From Gonocerus acuteangulatus (Eukaryota > Arthropoda > Insecta > Hemiptera > Coreidae), in contig OX328124.1 of NCBI GenBank assembly GCA_946811695.1, positions 59,090,459 through 59,154,458 of the forward strand: a stretch of DNA of 64,000 bases, in the 5' to 3' direction. The translations under genes and the position numbers were made by a program. Below the pieces are notes generated by a model, which searched no databases, was not told where the DNA came from, and was given only the letters and a program-made list of their open reading frames with translations. The first letter of the stretch is position 1. Every line of letters starts with the position of its first letter. Below are positions 37,050-48,813 of the stretch, in pieces.

Positions 37050-37214
37050 AGGGGTCTCCCGTGGTCTAGTGGCTAGCGCGCTGGATTCATAAGCGAGAGA
37101 TGGTGGGTTCGATCCCCACCGGCGACGGGAATTTTCTCATCTCAGGGCTCGCTGAGAGAATTCCTGGCTGCACCCTGGAGGCCGGCGCTAATGGCCAAGA
37201 TTTGTCGATGCGCC

Positions 37215-37243
<29 letters not shown>
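37050..37243 (+). mobile_element. Intact tRNA-derived SINE (Met-like head)
   Basis: The head TCCCGTGGTCTAGTGGCTAG holds a perfect A-box (TGGTCTAGTGG). TTCATAA follows in anticodon-loop position (CAT), then the B-box GGTTCGATCCC and an acceptor-like ACGGGA. The body is unrelated to tRNA; the tail is CCGGCGCTAATGGCCAAGAT, then GATGCGCCGT and about 28 A. The 12-bp flank ATTAACCTACTG (37038-37049) is repeated exactly at 37244-37255, so this is a young target-primed insertion. It is not a functional tRNA gene because the stems are imperfect. The two 70-codon ORFs across it are incidental. Confidence 0.95.
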
Positions 37244-37246
<3 letters not shown>

Positions 37247-37259
37247 AACCTACTGCTTA

Positions 37260-38455
37260 CTAAGAGAACGCAAAGTAAGCTACTATTTACAATTTCCAAG
37301 TGCTTGAAATAGTATGTAAAAATAGTTCATCCATTGAAAAATCTTCACTGAAATGGCCAGTGAGTCGAGTGTTAAAGTAAGCCATTTTCATTACTGATGA
37401 GAAACAGACAATTCTGAGAAGTTGTGAATACTATTATAATTGTCTTCCGGATATGACCTTGTCAACGTGGTAATAACCAACATGTCGGACGGCATTCATC
37501 CGGCATTCGCAGAAGCTCTTGAAGTAACATGGACCGACATGGTTTAGTATTAAGTAACATGAACTGTGGAGGTCTACAAGAATTATTTATTTAATGAATT
37601 TAAAAAAAAAAAAAAAAATCATCAAATAAGTATTTTAGCTATTTGAAGATGTGAATATTATTTCATTACGATGATAAATGATGCTCCTCATCATCCAGTC
37701 TCATGAACAATACATTAACTGAGTTTTCTCCGGATATTTGTGCCTTATTAAATGAAATGTGTAGGAGAAGACTAGACAGAAATATAAATGCAATTTGAAT
37801 ACAATTTATTAGCTATGCGCATATATTACAAAGGAAGCAGACAGAAATTTTATCTCGAATTAAATTGTTCCATATATTAAATGGATAAATGCAAATATTC
37901 ATTTCCTTTAGTAATAATAATACATATTCTTTCTTTTTTACTTCAAAATTAAAAGAAAAATAGAATAATATTTAAAGAGTTTACGAGGATGTATTGCGTT
38001 CATACATTTTCACAAACACTTTCAGTGAATATTTTAATGAGGACAATCGAAAAAAGCAATTTTAAATACAATATCTTTCACGGTTTTTGTACTATTAGAC
38101 ATTTTAGGGGGCTAAACATGTATGAGAAGTTATTCACTTGAAGAAAAATTATATCATTTGAAACATCCTGCAATTAAATAAAATGTGGACAGGGATAGAT
38201 GCGAAATGTGTGGACAGGTTGTCAGAGAGATTATAAATCGTTATTTCTCGTCTTTCTTTCAAACAATAGAATCACAAACCAGGCCCCAAGTAATATTTAG
38301 GCATATTTAAACCAGGTTGGGAGAGCTACATTATAGTTTTATACAACTTATTATAGTTTTACTTTTAATTAATTAGATATAATACCTTACTAATCTTTAC
38401 AATCATAACGTTTAATAGATATTTTTTGGCGTTGGGCTGAGTAGTAAAATATACA
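37260..38455. other. AT-rich sequence, no gene recognised
   Basis: GTGGTAATAACCAACATGTC near 37468 resembles the flank of the cassette pair at 44.87 kb. An A-run lies at 37602-37618. No gene is seen. Confidence 0.4.
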
Positions 38456-38560
38456 GAAAGCAGTAGAAGAAAAGCCAGTGGCCATAATGGGAATCGAAAT
38501 GCAACCTAACTCAAAGAGTGCTACACTTCCACTATAAGGTTACTCATGACGAAATTAATA
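38456..38560 (-). mobile_element. Possible tRNA-like SINE remnant
   Basis: On the minus strand a weak A-box (CTTATAGTGGAAGTG) is followed by a B-box-like TTTCGATTCCC. It is degraded and no tail or duplication was identified. Confidence 0.3.
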
Positions 38561-38566
38561 AAAAGT

Positions 38567-38640
38567 CCGACTGGCAGGAACTGCATCATCTTAGCGTGGT
38601 TCCTTTCTTATCCATAGTCTCATTTGGAAAGATTAAAATA
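38567..38640. repeat. Partial copy of the 12.66-kb foldback MITE
   Basis: AAAAAGTCCGACTGGCAGGA, then CTGCATCATCTT and TTCTTATCCATAGTCTCATTTGG match the left half of the element at 12655. The right half is missing. Confidence 0.6.
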
Positions 38641-39229
38641 GAAACAGTTATTATTTTGGTTTCACCATTCTTGAAAGGTCTTGATTTATGATCTTACCTG
38701 GATGGGTCGGCCAACCCCAGAAAGGCCCCCACTTAAAGGCAATTGAAAATCGTTGCAAGGTCTTCGAATCTCTCTCTTGGAAAACAATATTTCTAACAAT
38801 AAATTGTTTTTCTTATATTACTTAGCCTGTTTTATTGTCAAATACATTATCCAACTATAAGCAATTAAAAAATAACAAGGAATTAAAACAGACCACAAGA
38901 ACCGTTCGAATAAAGTAAATCAATTACTTTAAAGTTTTAAGCACTTATTTCTCCGATTGACATCGCCTAATCAAAACTTTCTTCAGAACCTTTTTTGTAG
39001 AGCATTTAGTAATCTTTCGAATGGTAACCTTCCGCTTGCCAAGATTCTCAACAGTTATCGAGATATTAAGGAAAGTATACGAAGTTCCCAAAACTTTTCA
39101 TTTCTGTTTATAAAATATTTTATTCTAATCCTTCCTTAACTCCAAATGTAACCAAAATTTAAACATCTTTGTATGTATGAATTTTAAACATGCAGAAAAT
39201 ATTTTAACTGAATCCAATGATTCTAAGTA

Positions 39230-39560
39230 CCCATACAAAAAACAACTATTTCGCCACTTTTCTCGAAAACGGTTAAAGCTATCGCCTTAAAAATGGTTTC
39301 ATTCGTTTTCCTAGGCCAAGAAGCCTATAAAACAAGTACTTACAAGCATATGATGAAAGCGTAAATATTTTATATTTTTTCGCGCGAATTTCGCTCCAAA
39401 AACCATGTTCCGGTGAACGGATTCTGCTGGTTAACGAACTTGATTTTTCATATTGGACGAAAGATTTTGGTACCAAATTTCATCAAAATCGGAGCATTAT
39501 TGAGGCCAGGAAAGAGCGAATAGGCAACCACCGTTATTTTCTTTCTCTAGGGGTTCTGAA
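39230..39560. repeat. LINE 3'-region-like sequence
   Basis: Phrases such as CGAAAACGGTTAAAGC and GGTACCAAATTTCATCAAAA followed by TCGGAGC are typical of retroelement 3' regions. No ORF of a retroelement is left, and clade cannot be given. Confidence 0.35.
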
Positions 39561-39615
39561 ACGCAACATTTTCTAGTCGGCACTTCCAGATTGCGTCAAG
39601 AGGTCAACCTTATAA

Positions 39616-39653
39616 GCGGGGTTCCTCCCTATGGAGGGAGGGAGGAACCGCGC
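39616..39653. repeat. GC-rich hairpin
   Basis: GGTTCCTCCCT (39620-39630) pairs exactly with AGGGAGGAACC (39639-39649), with GCG/CGC adding to the stem and an 8-base loop of ATGGAGGG. Confidence 0.7.
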
Positions 39654-39659
39654 TAAAAA

Positions 39660-41200
39660 TGAGCTATTTTATCTAGAAAAATAATGTTAAAAGAGACTTT
39701 CTTCTTGCGGACGAGCGGTGACCAAAACATAATCTTAATATTATTGAAATATTTCAAAATAATAGTCAAAAACTAATTCCAAATCTAAACATGCGGCTGT
39801 GAATTCTAAATCTATAAATACATTAGTAAAGCACGTTTTGCCTTCTTCGACAATACATAGAGATTAGGAGAGTGTTGTAAGTCATCCACCGTAAATACTG
39901 ATAAGGAAAAGCATTCTTCACAGTGGAACAACAAGATAAGGCATTTCCCAAGTACCTTACACACAAGTGCATAGACTGTATTCCTCTACCAATTTGTAAA
40001 TGCTTCAGGCTAGACTCCATGCTTTTAATTCAGAATGTAAATATTGTAATTAAAGTACACAAGGAATAAGATTAAACGAACTAATCGTAAATATCTAAAC
40101 TACCTAGGAAAAGCAAGATAGTAAAATTTTATTAGGTAAAATAAACTTTATAGAATCGCAATATATGTAAATGGTTTGATACGAAAGTCTGTTTTCCTTC
40201 CCACTCAAAAGGAAATATTTTTATATTAACAAAGACATACCAGGTAATGGTATAAACAATTAAAATAGCCTGACATCAACAATAAAAAAAAAATCATAGC
40301 ATCATTCCTGTTGTTCTGATATAGCCCTCCACGTCCTTTCCATAACATGATGTTCGTCCGAAGACAAAAAATAAATCACAAATACAACAAATAAATCACA
40401 AATACAAAAAATAAATATATAAGTACATTTTTCTCTCTGTTTAATCGTACGATATTAAAATTAAATTGACGGTCCCCCCCCCCTGAATATCTCTTAAATG
40501 TTTGTAGCTGCTCCACAATACAGAACAAAATGTGACGGTTTAAACCTTTAAATTTCAATTATAACATTTAAAGATATAACATAAAAGAAATGTTATATCT
40601 TTAAAGTAAATATCTAGGTAAACACTTATTTATAATAAACTGATTTCGATTATTTTTTAGGTTACCTATTTCCTATTATTTTTGAATGCTATATAGCGAG
40701 TTTCCTTGAGAAGGAACAACAATTATGGGCACTAAAAGCATATTAATATATTTGTTGACGATGACTTCTCCCAGATTGCCTTTACATAGTTATTTTTGTG
40801 ATTCGGATATCTGTAAGGATCTTTTATGACTGTCAACCCGCGGGTTTCCATATCCTTATGCCATTGAATGCTTCCACCGTACTTCCACCGCCCTCAGACA
40901 ACACAGGACAAAAGGGTGCCTTCCCTGTATTAGTTCGTCCATCCGTAGCTACTGACTACTTGAAAGCGCGATCACTCGGTAGCCTAACGCGTCGACTTCC
41001 GTATAAAGGTTCCAAATAGAACGCTCTTAGTAGGTAATAAAATTGCTCTTGATACGAACATTTTCTGTACTGTGTTTCGTAACGAACAAGTTTCTCGGGG
41101 AATGAAGAAATATTGCGGCCGCTTAGGTATTAAGAGACACACGCGAGTCCCAATTTTAATTTGGGTCATTTTTATCTCCAAGTAGCAGCATTGTGGATTT

Positions 41201-41202
<2 letters not shown>
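39660..41202. other. AT-rich sequence with one perfect hairpin
   Basis: 40567-40582 and 40590-40605 form a perfect 16-bp inverted repeat (TTTAAAGATATAACAT) with a 7-base loop. ORFs of 60-73 codons (39823-40020, 40376-40558, 40798-41019, 40984-41181) show no domain. Confidence 0.45.

Positions 41203-41252
<50 letters not shown>
41203..41252 (-). repeat. Poly-T tract (50 T)
   Basis: A pure T run, possibly a retroposon tail on the minus strand. The neighbouring minus-strand sequence is not recognised. Confidence 0.8.
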
Positions 41253-41256
<4 letters not shown>

Positions 41257-41259
41257 TAT

Positions 41260-43240
41260 TGTGTTACTTTGGAGTTGCAAAAATGATTGAAGCAGAAAAT
41301 AATTCGTAAATGAACAGCCGAGGTACAAAACCAACAAAAGGTTCCTCCGTAGAAACGATACAAAAGTATAGAATCCAGTTCTCAATGCCTCCACTCAGGT
41401 ATTTGATGAGTTGGCGGTGCTATAGGAGAAGACGTTAAGCCTGTTATAATAGTTTATGTGTAAGGGGGGAGGGGATACTGCTGGATTTATACCTGAGCCA
41501 CAACGAATGCCTCACAGGGGACTATAAGGAGAAGGTCCTGGCCTCACAGGATCTACCCTCACGGACTCAGGGAACCTATATAAAATCTTTATGGCGACCA
41601 CAAAATTCGGTAAATTTTATTATTGGAAATCAGCCTGTCAAGTCGGCGCTGTGCAAAACCAGTATATTAAAGCATGAGATTATTAAAAATCCAAAATTTG
41701 ACAATAAGAGAAGAATGTCACTTGAAAGTATTGGTCATTCTGCAAATGAGTCACAAAGCGAGAAAAAAAAAAATTTATAAATTAAAAAAACAAAACAACA
41801 AGAACAGATCACCCAAAAACATGAATGAAAAAAAAGGGAAAACTATGTTTAGGAGTAATTTCTATCCTAAAGATATAAAAGAAAAAAATAGACTGTAGCA
41901 GCTGTATAAAATATGACTTAAAGAATTGAACCTGCTCCATATTCACGTCTTCGATTTTTCCGGCGAGATCGCCATTGAGACTAAAATAATCTTAAATGGT
42001 AAAAAATACTTACTCCATTATTAATTCTGTCTTATGACAGTATCAAGCAATAAATATTTAAGCAGTTTATAACTCTAGTTTGTCACAATTTTCACAACTT
42101 GCAATCAGAGTTTTTAATAATGTCTATTGTTTGTGATAACTTGCTATTTTTTATAAATAATCAAATTACAATTTCATTTTTGATCCCACTGATCATCTGG
42201 GCAGTTGTGGTTGTTCCCTGTGCTCTCACTGATTCTTGCTCACACGACCTTGTACAGCTTTTCCCGGTTTAAATGACAGCGTAAATAATAATTTAATTTT
42301 AGAATAAACAAAATTATTATTTTTTTTTTTAAGTGTAATCTCCCTTAAAAGTGGACTATAAGTAGGTTCAATCTAAATAAGGCTTAAAAAAAAAAAAAAA
42401 TAAAAAAAAGAAGAACTACATCACTAAAATTGTTTCATTACATGTTAAAAGTGAAACTATTTCCTTGATTCTAATAATCCTAGTAGTCAATTCACCTTAA
42501 AAGAGAAAAAACTCTTGACGTTCCTTACGAGTTACTAGAGGTGAAGCCTTCACGATCAACGTTTAAACGTTTCTTCCATTCTACATTTTGGCAAAATTTC
42601 AAGGTGCATAAACCAGCTCTTGGACTATTATGACAGGAACTGACATATAAACATGTTTGTTTGAAACGAGCAATATCGCAAAGGCAGTTTGCATTTGGTG
42701 AAGAGGAACTTGAAATAGAAAGGATTTAGGGTCTTTAACAATAAAATGACAATACATAAAAATACAGTAGACTTCATCATGAAAACAACACAACTGTAAT
42801 ATTTTTTATTAATTATAAATTCCAAAGAATAATTGACAAGAGAAACAAGGGATGTTGTAGATAGAGTTGAGGAAGTGATGATTGCCCCTACGGAAGTTGT
42901 GATAACTAATTGGGATGTGACATGGGTCCACCGATTCAGGACTCTGACGTATAAATTCTATCTGCTACTAGGAATTCAAATAGAGGACTCCCTCATCACC
43001 ATATGTGCGCCTCACATAATAAAACGCATAAGCCAGCAGGCTACCAACAATAATCGACATTTCGTATTGTTTGAGAATTTAATGATTTTAAAAAATATTT
43101 TAACGTTTAACTATGTCGAAAAGATTATAGATAATATTGTATGTTATTATTAAATTTGTGAAGGGTAGTTTGTTAGGTATATTCTTAATCAATTCGTGTA
43201 TTTGACACCTAATACTAGGGGTAATATAATATTTCTTTAT
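41260..43240. other. AT-rich sequence, no gene recognised
   Basis: ORFs of 64-106 codons exist (for example 42833-43153), but none has a recognisable domain. A-rich runs lie near 42387-42409. Confidence 0.35.
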
Positions 43241-43259
43241 GTAGATCTAAACTAAAGAA

Positions 43260-43970
43260 ATGGTTCAGGCGGCTATTAATCAATGTTATGAGAATGTACA
43301 GCATCATGGGATCTGATGGAATACACAGATTTCTATGAGTAGTATCTTGGTAAGATTATCAGTAGAGATGAGGAACTGGCTGAGATACTGCATTTGGATA
43401 AGAAGGACGGCTGGGAGTTTGATCACATTTTTTCCCAAGCAGGACTGGACTGCAGGGGCACAGCTTTGAAGATGACATTCTTAAGAGGAATCAATTGAAA
43501 AGTGTGGATAAGCAGAAGAACGGCGCCGATTGGAAAGATTTTACCACCTAAGAGGAGTAGGAAACCATGTAGAGATCATCTGATATGAAAAACTCTAATA
43601 ATTTGAATTGAAAATCCACCAAGGGCGGAGGGAACAAAGATACAGTAAACCTCCACCCGCTTATTGGGCCTTGTAGGCAGTGTAAGTTGTAGAATTAACC
43701 TATATGATGTGGTACATACGAAATGTGCTGTTACCACCGCATGCTTCGAAGATCAAGGACACATGGCGTGACAATTGCTAGGCACTAAGAACGCATACAA
43801 AAGGTAATAGAATTTATAAAAACCGTTAAAACAAGAAATAATGAATATTTTGGCCTTCATCAATTGATTCTGCAGGGGAGTTGGGAGGTGGACGACTCAC
43901 TGGTCAAGGAAGGCTTTCGAGGCTGAACAACCTTAGGCAGTGGACTGGAATGGTCCTATAATGATTTGAG
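43260..43970 (+). pseudogene. Possible decayed coding region, family unknown
   Basis: This stretch is less AT-rich and contains protein-like fragments in shifting frames: SRDEELAEILHLDKKDGWEF then DHIFSQAGLDCRG near 43360-43465, WKDFTT near 43530, and FGLHQLILQGSWEVDDSL near 43853-43905. Stops and frameshifts interrupt every frame. It could be an old retroelement gag-like or host pseudogene; no family is recognised and chance cannot be excluded. Confidence 0.25.
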
Positions 43971-44602
43971 TCAACGTAATAAGCAACATGGATTGAGTAA
44001 GGGAACTGGAAGAGAATGAGAAAATACCTGATTATAGGGACATAATTTGAATTCTTTATGTCTGCTCAATAATCTCGTTTCTACATGTACGAAGCCTGAC
44101 AAAAATAACATATTCCTCTTATAAACCCAAACAGAGGTACTCAATGAACTGTACATTATTTATACCAAATCCCTTGATATATAAGCTTAAGCCAAGATGT
44201 CTTAATATTGGTTAAGAATACCGAAGACGAATTATTCTTAGTAAACACGAGGTTGTGAGGAAACTCTAGTAATCCGTGATGCAATGCCGTGAGGCAGAAG
44301 CTGTCAACAAGGATGTGCCTCGCGGCGTACTGGGATAGGTATGTCAAAGTCAGGCGGGGAAGATATTCGCCTCAGGTCATGTAGGAAGGGTGTATATTAG
44401 ACTATAATACTCCACTAATTATAGCTAATCGTCATGTTGGCACGGAAGGAAGTGTAGGAAACCTTGGTTTTGAAGACTATTCATAATTAGCTGCATTATA
44501 ATCTCCCGGCAAGAGGCGAAAGCTAAGTAACTGGAACTGTATTATTCAATATTTCTTGTAGACTTCTATGGTCGCTTAATGTTTCAAGGTCCCCTGGATA
44601 TG

Positions 44603-44856
44603 TCGTCGGTACAAATGCAGTTTATCGAATGTGAATGAAACGCATTTTTCATTTTCAATCTATACTGATTGCTATAGGACTGTTGGCCGGTAAACCCTCG
44701 ACTCTAAGTTCATTCACCGAAATAGCAAAGTAACCACTGTAAAAAGGTCGAATCTGCCGACTATTTGACTGTCCAACAGCAAAGTAATGAATAAAAGTTT
44801 TTTCACTCTGGAAAATAGTGATTTTCACATTCGATACTTTGCATTTGTATCGACGA
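44603..44856 (+). mobile_element. TIR MITE, 254 bp (copy 1 of family with 50745)
   Basis: The left end TCGTCGGTACAAATGCAG and right end GCATTTGTATCGACGA are inverted repeats with inner TTATCGAATGTGAA / TTCACATTCGATA. The whole body aligns with 50745-50995 in the same orientation, including TGACTATTTGACTGTCCAA-type sequence. Non-coding. Confidence 0.8.
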
Positions 44857-44867
44857 TGTGGTGATAA

Positions 44868-44964
44868 CCGACGTTTAGCCTGACATTCTGCTGGCTCCCT
44901 CAGGGTTTCTTCTGAGAAATGAGAAACTCTGAGGAAGCAAACACAATCACCTCATCGAAACGAC
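44868..44964. repeat. Divergent pair of cassettes around a hairpin
   Basis: The minus-strand copy (44904-44868) reads CCTGAGGGAGCC...GGCTAAACGTCGG; the plus-strand copy (44929-44964) reads CTGAGGAAGC...CATCGAAACGAC. Between them CCTCAGGGTTTCT and AGAAACTCTGAGG pair with one mismatch. It has the same layout as 3.6 kb and 62.3 kb, and lies 11 bp from the MITE end at 44856. Confidence 0.55.
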
Positions 44965-45641
44965 TATATTCAGAAGACCATAAAACATTAAATCCATTAT
45001 TCAACCTTTCTTGACATTTGTTCTATGATGAAGCTAAGATACGAAAACATAAATAAGTATTAAGACAGTACAAATATCTTGTTCAAAAGAGAACAACGAC
45101 CAGGAATGGAGACCTTGAACTGAAGAAGAAGAAAAAAAGGTCTTAGGTTTCGACTGATAGGAGGAGTGACTACAAAGAACCTGTGATAAATGATTCGAAA
45201 CGGATCCCTGCAGTGAATACACGCTTTTTTTCTCATTTCTCCCACAACCTTGGGTTGAGTGTTGTCTCCAGTCTAAACACTTGCTATGATCGTTGAAATG
45301 TCTTGTGATCTTGATGTAAGGGAGAATGATCTTTTCTATTGGTTAATGATGGTGCGAATCCAAAGTAAATATCTTTAATTTTTCACTGCGTTATTTCCTT
45401 ACGCATAGTGAATTGAATAAATAATTTAGAATTTTTTGAAACATTGATTTTCAACTATTCGAAACAAGCGATCGACCCTATTAAACACACTCATATTATA
45501 CCAAGCGGTAGGTAAAAGAATATTTGTGATATTTGATTTATTATTGTGATATTAACAGAGCTGTCCTAGTTTTGCAACTATAGTGCCCCTTGAGAAGCTA
45601 ATATTCTTTAAAGCTAGCAATAGTTCAATTTTGTTGAACGT

Positions 45642-45665
45642 TTTTTTTTTTTTTTTTTTTTTTTT
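45642..45665. repeat. T-run
   Basis: About 24 T followed by ATTTATTTATG. Confidence 0.7.
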
Positions 45666-45757
45666 ATTTATTTATGAGCATCCATGCGCATCTAAGGCGT
45701 TTCGCTCCAAACAGTTATTGCATATATACATCTAAAAACAAATGGTATACATCCAAA

Positions 45758-45776
45758 TATATATACACATACATAC

Positions 45777-45825
<49 letters not shown>

Positions 45826-45872
45826 CATATATACACACAAACATACATACACACATACATAGACACACACAC
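45758..45872. repeat. Compound (TA)n/(ACAT)n/(CA)n microsatellite
   Basis: TA units flanked by ACATACAT and CACACA words; a second TA tract lies at 46040-46080, and the phrase ACATCTAAAAACAAATGGTA recurs several times between 45729 and 46100. The short ORFs of Y/I/C-rich peptides here are simple-repeat translations. Confidence 0.85.
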
Positions 45873-46046
45873 ATTTATATATATTACATCTATCATTATA
45901 CATCTATAAACAAATTATATGTAGAAATGACAATATATTCACATCTAAAAACGAATAGTATATACAAATGACAATATATATATACATCTAAACATCTAAA
46001 GACAAATGGTATACATATATACATTTAAAAACAAACAATACGTATA

Positions 46047-46083
<37 letters not shown>

Positions 46084-46251
46084 AAATGGTATTATTTATA
46101 TACATCTGGTTGATCAATCGGATTACACAATTAGACATAGTTACTAATTCATTAATTACATGTTATCGTTCTTTACAGTTTACCAAGTGGCGTAATACCT
46201 TCCTTATGTTTTTTATTGCAATTGTTTGAATATAGTATTGAGATGGTGTAG

Positions 46252-46329
<78 letters not shown>

Positions 46330-46331
46330 GG
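46252..46331 (+). repeat. A70 tract followed by G10
   Basis: Seventy A then ten G on the plus strand, adjacent to the 3' end of an antisense LINE fragment. The order on the LINE sense strand is therefore C10 then T70. Confidence 0.85.
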
Positions 46332-46339
46332 TGAAAGTG

Positions 46340-46804
46340 TTAAATTTGTCCATACATATTAATAGTTTTGAGGTGTGTAAGGATTGCTGGTATGTGTGGA
46401 CTGCTGTCAGTAAGTAATTCGGTCATGTCATACGGTAAGTCTAGATTTTGACGTTGTCGGCATTCTGTTAGTATGTGTTTTACGGTTAGTTCGGTGTTAC
46501 AGATTTTACATGTAGGCTTTTCTTTTTTAGTCATTAAGTACTCGTGTGTTATTCGTGTATGTCCAATTCTGAGTCTAGTTAGTACTACTTCTTCTCTTCT
46601 GTTTTGTCTGTGACTGGAAGGCCATTCCGCGATGTTCCGTTTTATTTGTCGCAGTTTGTTGTTGGTAGATAGGTTTGTCCAGTCATTTTGCCATTTGTTG
46701 GTGATTTGGTGTTTAGCCTGTCTCGTAAGGTCTTGGTAAAAAATGTCTAGTGGTTGAATTGTTAAGTCTTGAGTAGCCAATTTTGCTTGTTGAACGTTAC
46801 ACAC
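46340..46804 (-). pseudogene. Non-LTR retrotransposon ORF2 C-terminus (RNase H tail and CCHC-like knuckle)
   Basis: A 154-codon minus-strand frame begins right after an upstream TAG (no ATG; first codon GTG) and ends at a stop at 46340. It carries LTRLRIGHTRITHEYL followed by PTCKICNTELTVKHILTEC. The order lTRLRiGHtr.tH.yLl....P.C..C...lTv.HiL.eC is diagnostic of the region after the RNase H domain in I/jockey-group LINEs. The reverse transcriptase and endonuclease are missing. Both flanks on the plus strand have A-runs (46252-46321 and 46829-46843), an unusual setting. Confidence 0.9.
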
Positions 46805-46849
46805 AGACTATACTGAAATATCCAAGTTAAAAAAAAAAAAAAATTGCTA

Positions 46850-47400
46850 AATATTAATTTACCATTATAAGTTTCTTGATTAAAAACAATAATAAATATT
46901 AGAATGAAGAATGGAATTACTCTGATTCAAGTGCTTACTTAGAGGAGAGGAGAAATTAATGTGTCTGTCAATCGAGTGCATTCGGGAGTTTACAATGAAA
47001 ACAGTTTGCCAAGTTTGCTGACTTCTCGTTCATGAATAAACATACTCTACTCAAACCTGAATCCAGTCCACATCCAGACAAATTGGTTCAAACACTCATT
47101 ACTGGACATAATTAATTTATAATCATATATATCCCAAGCGGAAGGTCAATAAGAAATAGAATTAATCACATCAATTCTTTTTACAGATAGGCTCTTTATT
47201 TGTCACACTGTTCTAGGTGCTTTCTCAAGAGCGACAACATACTGTATTTCGTATATATAATAAAGCGAAATATCCCCTATGATAATGTAAATATGATTTA
47301 TTTCAACAATAAACTGTTTTTTAAGTTTATCATTCAAGTGAAGTATTTTCTCTCACAAATATGGTTAAATATTTTCAAAAACGTATGCACAATAACTATA
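46850..47400. other. AT-rich sequence, no gene recognised
   Basis: No domain or repeat was recognised. A 110-codon ORF (47200-47532) runs into the repeat-rich segment that follows and looks like chance. Confidence 0.4.
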
Positions 47401-47429
47401 CACAGCAGAGTAGGGCATTATTCAATAAT

Positions 47430-48130
47430 ATTTTTATTCAATAATCATTCAAATAAATTTTTATTGAATACGAATTTACTCAATAATCATTCAAATAAAT
47501 TTTTATTGACTACAAATTTATTCATTGATTAAATTATTCATCCACTGATTGATTTTTTATTCTATGAATAACATGGGTGCCTCATTAGTCAATAAATTTT
47601 TATTACATTAGAATTAATTCAGTTATTCATTGACTTTTTTTTTTAATTTAATGAATCATTAATTTTTTTTCATTATTTTTGTACATTTAAAATAATGTGG
47701 TTCATGGAACAACAAACTCAGATTCTTTAAGCTCAGTAAACAATATCACTTAAATAAATAATTTTCATTAAAAGTAAGCAAAAAGGTTAATGAACTTAGT
47801 CGTTGTTATTAGAAAAGATTGTTAAAATAAATCATTTGTATTTAACGAAATATTTCAGTCAAATAAATCAATTTCATTCAAAAAATTGTTTCATTCCAAT
47901 AAAATTTTCATTCGAATTGTTTCCTTCAATAAAAATTGTCAGTCAAAAAATAATTTTTATTCAATAAAAAATGCCATTCATTAAATCATTGTTATTCAAT
48001 AATGAATAAAAATAAAATGTTACGTTATTTATTGAATCACTGAAAATTGAATGAAACATTTTTCATTATTCAGAATGAAAAAAAACAAAAACAGATTGAT
48101 TCATTATTCTGAATGATTTTTGCCCAATAC
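47430..48130. repeat. ATTCAATAA-rich degenerate repeat region
   Basis: Variants of ATTCAATAA/TTATTGAAT recur dozens of times on both strands over about 700 bp. A clear 42-bp tandem unit (ATAATCATTCAAATAAATTT) starts at 47441 and again at 47483. Confidence 0.65.
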
Positions 48131-48134
48131 TGAT

Positions 48135-48759
48135 ACACAGAAACAATATGGGGGAAAATAACACCAATTAAAAAACGTGGACTTATATAAATTTCCCCCT
48201 AAAATGGCCTAGTCATAACTGAGGTACTCCTATGGTGTCAATCAGTGGAGAATTGATTGGCCCCCACTAAAATAATTGCCTTATTAGAATACAGGAGTAA
48301 TAATAATAATAATAATAATAAATACACGGCTGTAGTGATATGTCTTTTCCATTCTAGAAGACACAGTGTCATTCCTCTAATACAGAAAAAAAGAAATTAT
48401 TTTTTTATTATTTTATTTTATTCACACATGCTCGTAATATTTTGATACTTGTAATTTCTTAACAATACTATATCAGAATAAATATTTAAAGAACTTAAAA
48501 CTTTCAAGAAAGGAGCAAATGGCTAAGTACTTGGAAGCTTCGTCAGTAATAGTAAATTTTACGAGGCATAGCATGGTGATAAAACTGGTATTAAACCCTA
48601 CATTTATCGGCTTATAGACTGCAGAAAGGCATTTGAAGTTATATTCGATTCACATATATGCAAATAGTATGTCCTTAAAGTGGGTCCTTAAAACGTTTCA
48701 AATTATTTATTCACTTACAATATATTAATTAAAATACATAACTATAACTATAACTATAT

Positions 48760-48813
<54 letters not shown>

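Noticed and set aside
37066..37140. Functional tRNA-Met gene
   Set aside because: A- and B-boxes are good, but acceptor and anticodon stems are imperfect, and the unit continues into a SINE body with poly-A and target duplication.
38690..38760. Minus-strand exon ending CCAG/GTAAGATC
   Set aside because: The donor is strong, but no acceptor or coherent open frame was found upstream.
45674..45903. Three ORFs rich in Y, I and C
   Set aside because: They are translations of TA/ACAT/CA microsatellites.
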